DNA of 64,000 bases, taken from the NCBI GenBank assembly GCA_016125225.1, contig WGME01000010.1, forward strand, positions 62,001-126,000, read 5' to 3'. The notes under the pieces are model-generated. The model did no database searches and was not told the DNA's origin. It saw only the letters and a list, made by a program, of their open reading frames with translations. Numbering within the stretch: the stretch's first letter is position 1; each line of letters opens with the position of its first letter. Both the position numbers and the translations under genes were made by a program. This stretch comes from a bacterium (GTDB taxonomy: Bacteria > Planctomycetota > Planctomycetia > Planctomycetales > Planctomycetaceae). This document shows, one piece after another, positions 46,720 to 55,366 of this stretch.

Positions 46720-49035
46720 ATGCGGATTTTTTCGCCGCGGAAAACTCGAAATATCAAAGCTGCGAACCTGACGGCCGGTACCCGCTGGACCGGTCGTCTC
46801 AGTACGCAATTGCGCAATGTCGATGTGATTCTGCGATTGTCGATCTGCCTCGTCTTTCTCGCCTTGCTGGTGGTGGTGCTGGAAAGCTGGAAGGCTCCGT
46901 TTCGCTACCGCCTCGGCGATTTTCTGCCGGATGGTCTGCTGGCCCGCATCGACTTCAACCGCGTCAATCAGCGGAAGACCGAACTGGCTCGGCTGGAAAG
47001 CGAACGGCAGGTTCCATTGGTTTTCCGGCACAGCGTGCAACCCCTGCGTGATCTGGAATACCGTTTACGGACTGATCTCTTCAGCGTCTCCAGCGTGCAT
47101 GATCTGAACGATCTCGCCGCCGATGTCCGCACGGCATTCGGTTTGAGTGGGACCGCCCCGCTTCCTGATCCGCTGCTGAAAGACTGGCAACTGCTGCAGG
47201 CCACCATTGGCCCGAGTTCGATGGCGGAACGACAGATCGATGAGATCGTCGGCGAGTTCACGCAGCTCACCGCACCGCTCCGCGTTTCCGGGGTGATGGA
47301 CCCGCAGGATGTCACGCGGCTCGATATGACGCTGGATCAGAAGATTTCCGTGCTCGGGCCTACGGAGCGCGTCGATGATGACGCGCTCCTGCCCTCAGTT
47401 GTCGTTTCCGACGCCTTGCTGGAAGAAAACCTGAAAGCCGGGGGACGGTTGGCCCGGCAATGGAATCAGTATCCGACGTTATCGCGGATTCAACCGATCC
47501 TCGAACGCTGGTTGATTCAACGGGTTCCGGCGACTTTATCTTTCGACGAATCCGCCACCAATCTGCGATTGGCGAAGAGCCGCCGTGATACCCCCGAGGT
47601 CAGCGATCAGTTCAAACGTGGGCAGGTGCTCGCAGCGCCGGGAACATATCTCGAAGAAGAAACCATCGACATCCTGCGGTCGCAGTACAATACCTTGGAA
47701 GCCTTGGTTCCCTGGTCCGACCGCTTGATTCACGTCAGCATGGGGGCCGCGTTGCTGATCGTGCTCGGCGGTGTCAACACGTTTTATCTGGTCCGCAATG
47801 AACCCCGGCTGATTCTGAACGCCTCACGGCTGGCGATTTACTTGGCGGCCATCACATCGAGTGTCGGCTTCGCGCGGCTCCTGTCGAGTGGTAGCTGGCG
47901 GGCAGAGATTCTGCCGATTCTCACCGTCGTGATGATGCTGGCCATCTCTTACAACCAGGTGCTCGCCGCCATCACCGGTTTCTCGCTGTCGCTGTTGCTT
48001 ACGTTGTCGACGGGCGGCAATGTCGGTGACTTCGTGTTGATCATGAGTGCTATCGCGGCGGCCGTGGTGCAGTTGAATCAGGTGCCATCGCGATCCAAGG
48101 TGGTGATCGTTGGCTTCTGGACGGCGGTGACGTACCTGTTCGTGGCCTGGGGGGTCGCTATTATCGATTCGCAGCGGTTGGGGCGGCTCTGGACCGACTG
48201 GTTCCTCTATACCGACAGTCTTTCCGCGGCGGGCTGGTGCTTCGCGGCAGGGTTCCTCGTCTCCGGCAGCTTGCCATTCATTGAAAAGCTGTTCGGCGTG
48301 GTGACCGACATCAGCCTGCTGGAACTCAGCGACATCTCGCATCCGCTTTTGCAGGAACTGGTGAGTCGCGCTCCGGGCACCTACAACCACTCGATTACCG
48401 TGGCGACCATTTCCGAAACCGCCGCCGATTCGATTGGGGCCAACGGATTACTTTGCCGAGTGGGGGCCTACTTCCACGATGTCGGCAAGATGCTGAAGCC
48501 GCAGTACTTCGTGGAGAACATGGCGGCGGGGCAGGCCAATCGGCATGACCAACTCAATCCCGCCATGAGTACACTGATCATCATCGGTCACGTGAAAGAT
48601 GGTGTCGATCTCGCGCGGCAACAGAATCTACCGCAACCACTCATCGACTTCATTGAGCAACATCACGGCACAACCCTGGTGGAGTTCTTCTATCGGCAGG
48701 CGACCAAAGCGGCCACGGCGTTGCCGGAAGAGCGGCGGCCGACCGTTGAAGAATCGGCGTTCCGATATCCCGGTCCAAAACCGCAAACGCGCGAAGCTGC
48801 CGTGATGATGATTGCCGATGCCGTGGAATCGGCCAGTCGCACCCTGAGCGAACCGACGCCCAAACGCATCGAGACCCTGGTGCACGATTTGGCGATGAAA
48901 CGGCTGCTGGACGGCCAATTCGATGAATGTTCGCTGACACTCAGTGAACTGGCCATCGTGGAAGATTCTTTGACGAAATCGCTCATCGGCATCTACCACG
49001 GCCGCATCAAATATCCCGATCAGAAGTCGGCCTGA
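46720..49035 (+). CDS. 7TM-HD phosphohydrolase, PgpH/YqfF type (probable cyclic di-AMP phosphodiesterase)
   Basis: 771 aa. One N-terminal helix (VILRLSICLVFLALLVVVLE) is followed by an extracytoplasmic 7TMR-HDED region (~55-335), seven helices (~340-535), then a cytosolic HD domain: GTYNHSITVA, YFHDVGKM, IIIGHVKDG, FIEQHHGT. These are the metal-binding His/Asp residues of PgpH-like enzymes, several of which hydrolyse c-di-AMP. The ATG is two bases after the phoH stop, and ybeY starts two bases after its own stop, so the three form a tight operon. Substrate assignment rests on family knowledge. Confidence 0.9.
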   Translation: MRIFSPRKTRNIKAANLTAGTRWTGRLSTQLRNVDVILRLSICLVFLALLVVVLESWKAPFRYRLGDFLPDGLLARIDFNRVNQRKTELARLESERQVPLVFRHSVQPLRDLEYRLRTDLFSVSSVHDLNDLAADVRTAFGLSGTAPLPDPLLKDWQLLQATIGPSSMAERQIDEIVGEFTQLTAPLRVSGVMDPQDVTRLDMTLDQKISVLGPTERVDDDALLPSVVVSDALLEENLKAGGRLARQWNQYPTLSRIQPILERWLIQRVPATLSFDESATNLRLAKSRRDTPEVSDQFKRGQVLAAPGTYLEEETIDILRSQYNTLEALVPWSDRLIHVSMGAALLIVLGGVNTFYLVRNEPRLILNASRLAIYLAAITSSVGFARLLSSGSWRAEILPILTVVMMLAISYNQVLAAITGFSLSLLLTLSTGGNVGDFVLIMSAIAAAVVQLNQVPSRSKVVIVGFWTAVTYLFVAWGVAIIDSQRLGRLWTDWFLYTDSLSAAGWCFAAGFLVSGSLPFIEKLFGVVTDISLLELSDISHPLLQELVSRAPGTYNHSITVATISETAADSIGANGLLCRVGAYFHDVGKMLKPQYFVENMAAGQANRHDQLNPAMSTLIIIGHVKDGVDLARQQNLPQPLIDFIEQHHGTTLVEFFYRQATKAATALPEERRPTVEESAFRYPGPKPQTREAAVMMIADAVESASRTLSEPTPKRIETLVHDLAMKRLLDGQFDECSLTLSELAIVEDSLTKSLIGIYHGRIKYPDQKSA

Positions 49036-49037
49036 CC

Positions 49038-49517
49038 ATGTCGGAATGCCACACATCGACCACGGGTCTGGAACTGACGCTGGTGAATCGTCAGTCGCAA
49101 CCGGTGGATGTTTCCCGTTTAGTGGCTGCCGCGTTGCAGATTGCCGAGGCACAGCAGGCCACGGGGTCCCTCACCGTCACGTTGGTGACCGACAACGAAA
49201 TTCATCGCATCAATCGGGAGTTTCTGCAGCACGACTGGCCGACCGATGTCATCAGCTTCAGCTATCACGATGACTCGGCGGGCATGGAAAGCCACGTCAT
49301 CGAGGGAGAATTGGTCATCAGTGTTGAGACCGCGTGCACTCAGGCGGAAAAACATGGCTGGCGACTCGATGACGAATTGCTACTCTACTGGACGCATGGT
49401 TTTCTGCACCTGTGCGGTTATGATGATCTTGCGGATGAGGAGCGACCCCGTATGAGACAGCGGGAACGCGAGTTACTAGCCCCCTTTGGTCTCTGCCCGC
49501 GCGGGCTTGAAGAATGA
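49038..49517 (+). CDS. ybeY: Endoribonuclease YbeY (rRNA maturation), with an altered third zinc ligand
   Basis: 159 aa. DNEIHRINREFLQHDWPTDVISFSY and IEGELVISVETACTQA are typical YbeY blocks; the metal-binding region reads HGFLHLCGYDDLADEE. The family motif has three histidines (H-x3-H-x5-H, ending GYDH). Here the third is aspartate (GYDD). Asp could still bind zinc, so loss of activity is not implied. YbeY acts in 16S rRNA 3'-end processing and ribosome quality control. It overlaps no neighbour and follows pgpH by two bases. Confidence 0.9.
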   Translation: MSECHTSTTGLELTLVNRQSQPVDVSRLVAAALQIAEAQQATGSLTVTLVTDNEIHRINREFLQHDWPTDVISFSYHDDSAGMESHVIEGELVISVETACTQAEKHGWRLDDELLLYWTHGFLHLCGYDDLADEERPRMRQRERELLAPFGLCPRGLEE

Positions 49518-49577
49518 GAGTTTACCCCCTGAATGATCGAATGCTGATGTGTCGAACACCCTCGACTCATCCTGTGA

Positions 49578-49602
49578 CCGGGCAATGTATGCATTGTCCC
49601 GG
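49578..49602. repeat. Hairpin between ybeY and the CorC-like gene
   Basis: CCGGG-CAATG pairs with CATTG-T-CCCGG across a TATG loop; ten pairs with one bulged T. There is no T-run after it, so it may be an mRNA processing or stability element rather than a true terminator. Confidence 0.45.
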
Positions 49603-49674
49603 AGACTCTCGCCGTATCGAATGTCATGGCCCGCTCCATCGGCCTTGTTCCTGCTATGAAAAGGCTCATTAACC

Positions 49675-50988
49675 ATGCCGTGGGAGGCCATCGGCGTTAT
49701 TGCAATTTTGTTGTTCGGGCATTGGGCAGCCATCGGTTGCTATTCCCTGCGCGACTTTGCTTACAGTCGCCTGGAACAGCTTTGTGAAGATCGCGGCCAT
49801 CCCGAACGTTTTCGCACGATCCTCAAGCAGCAACATCTGGCGCTGCTGGTCCTGGAACTGAGTGTCACCACGGCAAGCATGATTTATGGCCTGTATCTTG
49901 GCTACTGGATCGGCTGGCCCGGTACCGATGAAACGCTCGCCTTGTTGATGTCTCTCGGAGCGTATGCTCTGGGCATTTTTGTGGGCTGGCTCGTCGTCGA
50001 TCTCTTTCCCTGGACGCTCGGCCAAGTGGTGGGAGAAAGTTATCTCTTCCGTTGCTGGCCCGTGATCCATCTGCTTCTCATCTGTGCCCAACCGCTGTTG
50101 GCGATGGTGCGTCTTGCCGATCGGTATGCCTTTCAGTTTACAGGCCGGGGAGATCCCGAGCAGGACGATGCGTCGGTCATCGATGAAGAAATCCGGACGG
50201 TGGTTGATGAAGGCACACGTGAAGGCGTGATCCCCACCGCGGCCGGGATGATGATTGAACGCGTGATGGAACTGCAGGACGAAGATGTCGGCGCCATCAT
50301 GACCCCGCGTACCGACATGCTCTGTATTCATGTCGATGCCAGTCTGGAAGCCGCCCGGCAACAGCTTCTGGAAGCCGGGCATTCCCGCATGCCCATCATC
50401 GGCGATTCCACCGACGATATCATGGGCATTCTCTACGCCAAGGATCTGCTCAAAGCCCTTGATCCGCGGCGGCAACCGGGCGAGCCGATTCCCGTCCTGC
50501 GCGACATCGTCCGCGAACCGGTCTATGTCCCCATCACGACGCAGATCCCCAGCCTGCTGGAACTGATGAAGAAACGGCACGTGCAGATCGCCATCGTCAT
50601 GGATGAATACGGCGGCGTGTCCGGCCTAGTGACAATGGAAGATATTCTCGAGGAAATCGTCGGCGAAATTGAAGACGAATACGACGAAGACATTATTCGT
50701 CAGCGCATCCACCAGATTTCAGAGAACGTGCTGGAGGTCGATGCCCGCGTGCATCTCGATGATCTCAATGAGCGTTTCGATTTCCATCTGCCCGAAGATG
50801 CCGAGTTCGATACCATCGGCGGCCTGATCTTCTCTTTGGTCGGACAGGTCCCCGTTGTGGGCGAGACCGTCCGCTATGAAAAATTGCTCTTCACGGTTTT
50901 GGCCGCGGACCGGCGCAAGATTACACAAGCCCGGATTGAAGTGATCCCCGAAGACTCCGCCGTAGAATCAGCCAGCGAAGCGGACTGA
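49675..50988 (+). CDS. CorC/TlyC-type (hemolysin-related) CBS-domain membrane protein
   Basis: 437 aa. The N-terminal ~150 residues form about four hydrophobic segments in the position of the CNNM/DUF21 domain, though divergent. Then come VIDEEIRTVVDEGTREGVI and MELQDEDVGAIMTPRTDM, a CBS pair (~205-330; GHSRMPIIGDSTDDIMGILYAKDLL, MDEYGGVSGLVTMEDILEEIVGEI), and a C-terminal CorC_HlyC domain (DFHLPEDAEFDTIGG). Such proteins are linked to magnesium or divalent cation export. It follows ybeY by 157 bases in the usual phoH-ybeY-corC order. Confidence 0.88.
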   Translation: MPWEAIGVIAILLFGHWAAIGCYSLRDFAYSRLEQLCEDRGHPERFRTILKQQHLALLVLELSVTTASMIYGLYLGYWIGWPGTDETLALLMSLGAYALGIFVGWLVVDLFPWTLGQVVGESYLFRCWPVIHLLLICAQPLLAMVRLADRYAFQFTGRGDPEQDDASVIDEEIRTVVDEGTREGVIPTAAGMMIERVMELQDEDVGAIMTPRTDMLCIHVDASLEAARQQLLEAGHSRMPIIGDSTDDIMGILYAKDLLKALDPRRQPGEPIPVLRDIVREPVYVPITTQIPSLLELMKKRHVQIAIVMDEYGGVSGLVTMEDILEEIVGEIEDEYDEDIIRQRIHQISENVLEVDARVHLDDLNERFDFHLPEDAEFDTIGGLIFSLVGQVPVVGETVRYEKLLFTVLAADRRKITQARIEVIPEDSAVESASEAD

Positions 50989-51002
50989 CTGGCCGGGATA
51001 TT

Positions 51003-52319
51003 TCAAGTGAGCCGTGCTGTGATCTCCTGTAACACATCCGCATCGCATGGCAAGTCGGTGGTCAGCGAGGCTCGCAAAGGGATGGGGACGTCGTCCATTC
51101 GGTAAGCGGTCCCCGGCAAATGCACGCCATAGGTTGCCACGTTGATCCGCAGACGTGGCTTCCATCCGCCCGTGTTTTCCAAAGTGTTCAATGGCGAATC
51201 GAGCAGAATCGTGGGAATTGTGGCCAGGTAATCCAACGCGGCTCGGGAAAAGTGTTCGACCCGCTCACTTCCCACAAGCAAGGCCACATCGGGTTCTCCA
51301 CGGGCCAGCATTTCGGCAGCGGAAAATTCGCCGGGTGAATACCGTGGATAGCCCCGTGACAGATTCACCGCAAAGGGGAACCCCGTCTGCCAGCAGAGCA
51401 CGTTGTCGGCCCCGGCCACATCTCCGAGCATTCGCAGCCGTCGCGCATGAAACCGGGTATGCTCATTCAAATCAATCACCAGCCGCAGCAGTGCTTCCAC
51501 CACGCGATGACCCAGCGGTTGCCGAGCGACACCATAGCCAAAGAAGATCACTCCGCTCCGGCAATTCCGCATCCGTTCGGCCAGTTCTTTCAATTGATCC
51601 AGCGGTAAACCGACCGTGAACTCCGGTGTCGGCTGTTCGCCCTGCACCAGTAGCCGCAAAACCCATAACGCCCGGAAGTCGTCATGGTCCTTCAGCTTGA
51701 TCACGACATCGGCATGGGGATCGGTCTGGTTGCGGAACTCGCGATGATCGATCACCACCAGGGTGCGGTCTTTCCGCCCGTCGGGAATCTGCTCGCCTTT
51801 GGCGAACAGGCTGTACCGTTCGAGATGCCGGGGGTGGGTGGTTTCGGGATCGGCTCCCCAGAAGATAACGAGGTCGGACCGATGCCGAATCTCCCCGAGT
51901 GAACCCGTCGATTCCCCCGATTGCTGCAACGCGAGGAGTGACGGGGCGTGACCTTCCGAGGCCGTGGTATCGATCGAGGCTCCCAGCAGGTCGGCGAGCG
52001 CGACCGCAGCCCGTTGACCCGGCGTACTGCTCCCCGACAGCCCATAAATCAACGGGAACTTCGATTGCGATAACCATGCCGCTGCCGTATCGATCGCCGT
52101 GGACAGTTCACAGGGTTGCTCATCCAGCATCGCCGAATTGGCATCAATCGTATTCTGTTGCAGGTACCAATTCTCAGCGAGATGGCAAGCCCGCTCCGTT
52201 GCAATGATACGGTTCTGCCGCACGGTCAACGTCAGGTCATCGCACACACAGGCGCAGCGCGTGCAAGCCACGTCGGTAACTGTGATGTCGTTCGCGGGAA
52301 TCGGGCTAGAGTCGCTCAT
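51003..52319 (-). CDS. fhcB: Formylmethanofuran dehydrogenase-type subunit B (Fhc complex)
   Basis: About 438 aa from the ATG at 52319 (MSDSSPIP). VACTRCACVCDDLTL near residue 20 is the N-terminal cysteine cluster of FmdB/FhcB. LIYGLSGSSTPGQRAAVALADLLGA and DLVIFWGADPETTHPRH belong to the molybdopterin-oxidoreductase-like core. In the bacterial Fhc hydrolase, FhcB is not thought to act as a redox enzyme. It pairs with FhcA (43676), which is separated by the plus-strand phoH cluster. The longer ORF to 52445 runs into dus and is rejected. It starts 14 bases after the dus stop, so the two are probably cotranscribed. Confidence 0.85.
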   Translation of the reverse strand: MSDSSPIPANDITVTDVACTRCACVCDDLTLTVRQNRIIATERACHLAENWYLQQNTIDANSAMLDEQPCELSTAIDTAAAWLSQSKFPLIYGLSGSSTPGQRAAVALADLLGASIDTTASEGHAPSLLALQQSGESTGSLGEIRHRSDLVIFWGADPETTHPRHLERYSLFAKGEQIPDGRKDRTLVVIDHREFRNQTDPHADVVIKLKDHDDFRALWVLRLLVQGEQPTPEFTVGLPLDQLKELAERMRNCRSGVIFFGYGVARQPLGHRVVEALLRLVIDLNEHTRFHARRLRMLGDVAGADNVLCWQTGFPFAVNLSRGYPRYSPGEFSAAEMLARGEPDVALLVGSERVEHFSRAALDYLATIPTILLDSPLNTLENTGGWKPRLRINVATYGVHLPGTAYRMDDVPIPLRASLTTDLPCDADVLQEITARLT

Positions 52320-52332
52320 GCTGCCATCATGA

Positions 52333-53424
52333 CTACCAGCGCTCGTTCGGTCCACTCGGAACCGGAATCGAGAGTTCTGGCAGTTGATCGCGTGTGCCGC
52401 GTGTCGGGCCGAAGTCGATGATCGCGGCCAATGTCTCATCGACATCGCCGACCGTGCGGGCTCGCTGAAACTGTTCGCGGAGCGGCGAGGGAACGCACAT
52501 CCCCTTGAGATACCAGTGGGCCATCTTGCGGAAGAGCACGATGCCCCGCTCCTCGCCGTGCTGCTGCATGAGATAACCCAACTGCTGCCGCAGGAGCTTC
52601 AGGCGATCATCAAAGCCGCCGGCGGGCGACCATGCCCCAGTGGTTTCCCATTCGACGAATTGCCGGAAGATCCACGGATTCGCCAATGCACCGCGGCCCA
52701 TGGAGATCCCCTGGCAACCGGTCTCGGCGAACATCCGCACGCCATCGGCCACCGAACGGATGTCGCCATTCCCGATCACCGGAATTCGTTCGACCGCCTC
52801 GACCACTTGTCGAATTCCGACAAGGTTGACGGAGCCCGAAAAGCCTTGGGCGCGGGTGCGGCCATGAATCGCCACCGCCGCGACACCGATCTGCTCGAAT
52901 TCCCGTGCGAAGAACGGGGCCGTCAAATTCTGATCGTCCCAGCCGAGCCGCATTTTCACCGTCACCGGCAAGGGGACCGACTCCACGACTGCCTGTACCA
53001 GCTTCACCGTCGAATCCGGGGCACACATCAAACTGGCTCCGGCACCATTTTTGGTGACTCGATTCACCGGGCAGCCCATATTGATATCGATTGAATCCAC
53101 GCCGCGCGTGTGGAGCAACTGGGCACAATCCCGCATCACCGCCGGGTCATTCCCGAAGATCTGCACGGCGAAAGGGCGGTCTTCGGGGCAGGTTTCAATC
53201 AGGGTCAGGGACTTGGTGCTGCCATCGAGCAATCCGCGTGCGTTCACCAGGTCTGTCGTGCCCAATCCGACCCCGCCGATTTCACGCACAATGCGTCGAA
53301 AGGGCAGGTTGGTGAACCCGGCCAAAGGTGAAAGGAGATAACGCGACGGCAGCGTCAACCCGCCGTATTGCACGGCTGGCAGTGACTTAAGTCTTTGGCG
53401 GACATTCTCTTGCGGTGACTGCAC
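52333..53424 (-). CDS. dusB: tRNA-dihydrouridine synthase
   Basis: 363 aa. SPLAGFTNLPFRRIVREIGG opens the FMN-binding TIM barrel. INMGCPVNRVTKNGAGASLM contains the catalytic cysteine (GCP), VTVKMRLGWDD and IHGRTRAQGFSG the FMN and tRNA contacts, and IPVIGNGDIRSVAD the phosphate loop. It reduces uridines in the tRNA D-loop. The DusB-type assignment is from overall similarity; other Dus classes share the motifs. fhcB is 14 bases downstream. Confidence 0.9.
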   Translation of the reverse strand: MQSPQENVRQRLKSLPAVQYGGLTLPSRYLLSPLAGFTNLPFRRIVREIGGVGLGTTDLVNARGLLDGSTKSLTLIETCPEDRPFAVQIFGNDPAVMRDCAQLLHTRGVDSIDINMGCPVNRVTKNGAGASLMCAPDSTVKLVQAVVESVPLPVTVKMRLGWDDQNLTAPFFAREFEQIGVAAVAIHGRTRAQGFSGSVNLVGIRQVVEAVERIPVIGNGDIRSVADGVRMFAETGCQGISMGRGALANPWIFRQFVEWETTGAWSPAGGFDDRLKLLRQQLGYLMQQHGEERGIVLFRKMAHWYLKGMCVPSPLREQFQRARTVGDVDETLAAIIDFGPTRGTRDQLPELSIPVPSGPNERW

Positions 53425-53577
53425 GAAGCCGTAACCCTGACAGAGAGCGGAACATCCGGGATGGAAAACAGCGGCACTCTTCCCGGCTGAAACTCTTCAT
53501 GATAAACTATACTGCTCAAAATTTGCGACCCGCGCTGGCGGGAGGCCCCCGGGGATTCCAGATTGGATTCGAGGATC

Positions 53578-53661
53578 ATGAAGCGTACGACCAAGCAAAA
53601 GCGAAATCTGCGTCAGAAGGCCAAGCGGCGCGCTCTGCGAAAAGTGAAGCGTGGCCTCTAA
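53578..53661 (+). CDS. Candidate 27-residue basic peptide
   Basis: ATG at 53578 to TAA at 53661 encodes MKRTTKQKRNLRQKAKRRA followed by LRKVKRGL: 14 Lys/Arg in 27 residues with no acidic residue. GAGGATC immediately precedes the ATG, so any ribosome site is closer than ideal. A strong hairpin terminator follows 40 bases later. The composition resembles very small ribosomal or nucleic-acid-binding proteins, but I cannot name the family. It could be a conserved small planctomycete protein or chance. Confidence 0.45.
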   Translation: MKRTTKQKRNLRQKAKRRALRKVKRGL

Positions 53662-53701
53662 GCGAGACGCGTGCAGTTCACTGCGTTTGTGTCACACAAT
53701 A

Positions 53702-53730
53702 AAGCCCCCGGATGTTCGTCCGAGGGCTTC
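53702..53730. terminator. Bidirectional hairpin terminator
   Basis: AAGCCCCCGGA pairs with TCCGAGGGCTT (one C-A mismatch in 11) around a six-base loop, followed by CGTTGTTTT on the plus strand and TTTATTG on the minus strand. It lies downstream of the basic peptide (+) and of the sugar isomerase-like gene (-). Confidence 0.7.
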
Positions 53731-53814
53731 GTTGTTTTCCGATACTGAGATCTGGCAATCGCACACCGCGATCAGATCGAGCGTAACCCGATCTGATCAT
53801 GGTGTTACTCGTGG

Positions 53815-54864
53815 CTATTCATGCCAGCCGTGAGCGTCGCGGACCTGAATCATCGAAGCGAGGATGTTGTTCCACGTCTTCGGATCGCTCATGACGGCAT
53901 TCGGGAACATGCAGCCATCCCAGCAGATGTGACGGTATCGGCGGTGTGGCGTGCCTTCATCCCGCAGCCAGTAACCCGCCCGACGGACGACATCGAGCTT
54001 GCCGTTCGGGTCATTCACCAGGCAGTGCTTGCCGGTTTTGTCATGCGTGCCCGACCCATGCACCGTGGCATCGTTCTGGGCGACGTGGAAGTCGATCGTC
54101 CACGGCCGCAGTTCGTCGGTGAGTTGGGTGTAGGCGGCATCGAGCGCGGCTTCATCTTTCCAGTTGAAGTCGGCCGGTAACAGAGCATGTTCCGGAGCGT
54201 TATAGCCCATGAGGTAGAGCAGCGTATGAGCCATGTCGGCCTGAAAGCCAAGCGTTTCCGGACGACCGACGCGTTCCAGCAGATCGACCATGGTCACCCA
54301 CGACTGCATGCCGCCCCAGCAAATTTCCCCTTCCGCCGCGAGCATTTCGCCATAGTCTTCGGCGATGTCGCAGGCCATGTCGAACGTCTCGGCGATGCGG
54401 CGTTGATTGCCAATCGGATCTTTGGCCCAATCGCTGACCCCGCAAGCCGAGTCAATCCGGACCACGCCATACGGGCGGATGCCGATCTCGCGCAGAATAC
54501 GGGCGATGCGGCAACCCTTCTGCACCTGAGCGAGGAAATTGTTGCGGCCTTCCTCTTCGTCCAAAGCGGGGCCACCACCCGTTGGCGGCCAGACCGGGGC
54601 GACCACCGAACCGATATTGAGATCGCGCGACGCCGCCTTGTCAGCAAGCTTCTTCAGATCATCTTCCGAGGCATCGATGCTGATGTGCGGATCGAACAGG
54701 AAGAGATCAAAACCGTCGAACTTCACGCCATCGACTTCGGCCTTCGCCGTGTGATCGAGCATGGTGTCGAGATCAATAAACGGCTCGGCCCCTTCGGACC
54801 CTTTGCCCACGACCCCCGGCCAGGCCGCGTTATGCAGTTTCGGATAGTTGTTACGTTTGGTCAT
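53815..54864 (-). CDS. Sugar phosphate isomerase/epimerase-like TIM-barrel protein
   Basis: 349 aa from the ATG at 54864, with AAGGA nine bases upstream. The longer frame to 54918 is coded by the cassette repeat and is not real. [53 protein letters not shown] and [11 protein letters not shown] show the acidic and histidine metal positions of xylose-isomerase-like (AP endonuclease family 2) proteins. It probably isomerises or epimerises a sugar in the cytoplasm; the substrate is unknown. It is last of a minus-strand unit with the cupin-like gene; a four-helix-bundle cassette sits between them. Confidence 0.82.
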   Translation of the reverse strand: MTKRNNYPKLHNAAWPGVVGKGSEGAEPFIDLDTMLDHTAKAEVDGVKFDGFDLFLFDPHISIDASEDDLKKLADKAASRDLNIGSVVAPVWPPTGGGPALDEEEGRNNFLAQVQKGCRIARILREIGIRPYGVVRIDSACGVSDWAKDPIGNQRRIAETFDMACDIAEDYGEMLAAEGEICWGGMQSWVTMVDLLERVGRPETLGFQADMAHTLLYLMGYNAPEHALLPADFNWKDEAALDAAYTQLTDELRPWTIDFHVAQNDATVHGSGTHDKTGKHCLVNDPNGKLDVVRRAGYWLRDEGTPHRRYRHICWDGCMFPNAVMSDPKTWNNILASMIQVRDAHGWHE

Positions 54865-54880
54865 GGATGCGAGTCCTTGA

Positions 54881-55359
54881 ATGTCGAATGAGGAAGGCCG
54901 AATGTCGAAAGAAAACATGCCAACTTGGTGGGCTGACTAGGAACCATTCTTACGATGTTTGCGATGAATTGCGGCGAAAATACGATTGAGTTCATTGGAT
55001 TCAGACCACAGAACCCGTGCTGCATCGCGGCAGTTGGGTTCCGCTGCGACAATCATCCGTAACCAATGCATGGTTTCGCGAGATTCCCGCTGGCAGAGGC
55101 TGATCCGATGAAAGAACTCCTTACGCGAACCTGAGTCATCAGCCTCTGAATAGTTGGCACCGATACTTGTAGCTGAGCGTACCAATTGAGAGATCAATGG
55201 CCTTGTGATCTCGTCTCGTAATATGGATTTGACGAACCGAATGACTTGCTCACCGAAGACTGCTGTCCGCTCAGAAAGGTCAAATCGTCGCTCCGCATGT
55301 TGACCTCCATCAGCCTGCGTTACTTCTTCTTTCGTCATTCGGGCTTCGTCATTCGACAT
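54881..55359 (-). mobile_element. Inverted-repeat-bounded segment carrying a four-helix-bundle gene (cassette 1)
   Basis: The 33-base ends (54881-54913 and 55327-55359) are inverted copies matching at 30 of 33 positions, and the 479-base segment contains one gene. The arms themselves contain GAATGTCGAA/GAATGACGAA-like internal repeats. The segment separates two codirectional metabolic genes. One arm supplies the first codons of the four-helix gene and the other ends just upstream of the isomerase ribosome site. Mobility is inferred, not shown. Confidence 0.6.
54937..55359 (-). CDS. Four-helix-bundle protein (S23 ribosomal-insert family-like), cassette 1
   Basis: 140 aa. RTAVFGEQVIRFVKSILRDEITRPLISQLVRSATSIGANYSEADDSGSRKEF is the NYxEAD subgroup of S23/four-helix-bundle proteins. 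CQRESRETMHWLRMI is the fourth helix. The first ~12 residues (MSNDEARMTKEE) are coded by the right repeat arm, so the native start might be the ATG at 55338. Relatives are found in 23S rRNA intervening sequences and as Avd-like accessory proteins of retroelements; no reverse transcriptase is nearby. The molecular role is unknown. Confidence 0.8.
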   Translation of the reverse strand: MSNDEARMTKEEVTQADGGQHAERRFDLSERTAVFGEQVIRFVKSILRDEITRPLISQLVRSATSIGANYSEADDSGSRKEFFHRISLCQRESRETMHWLRMIVAAEPNCRDAARVLWSESNELNRIFAAIHRKHRKNGS

Positions 55360-55366
55360 CGCACGA

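Noticed and set aside
54865-54918. 18-residue N-terminal extension of the isomerase-like protein ([12 protein letters not shown])
   Set aside because: It is coded by the cassette repeat arm and is an artefact of that repeat, not part of the enzyme.
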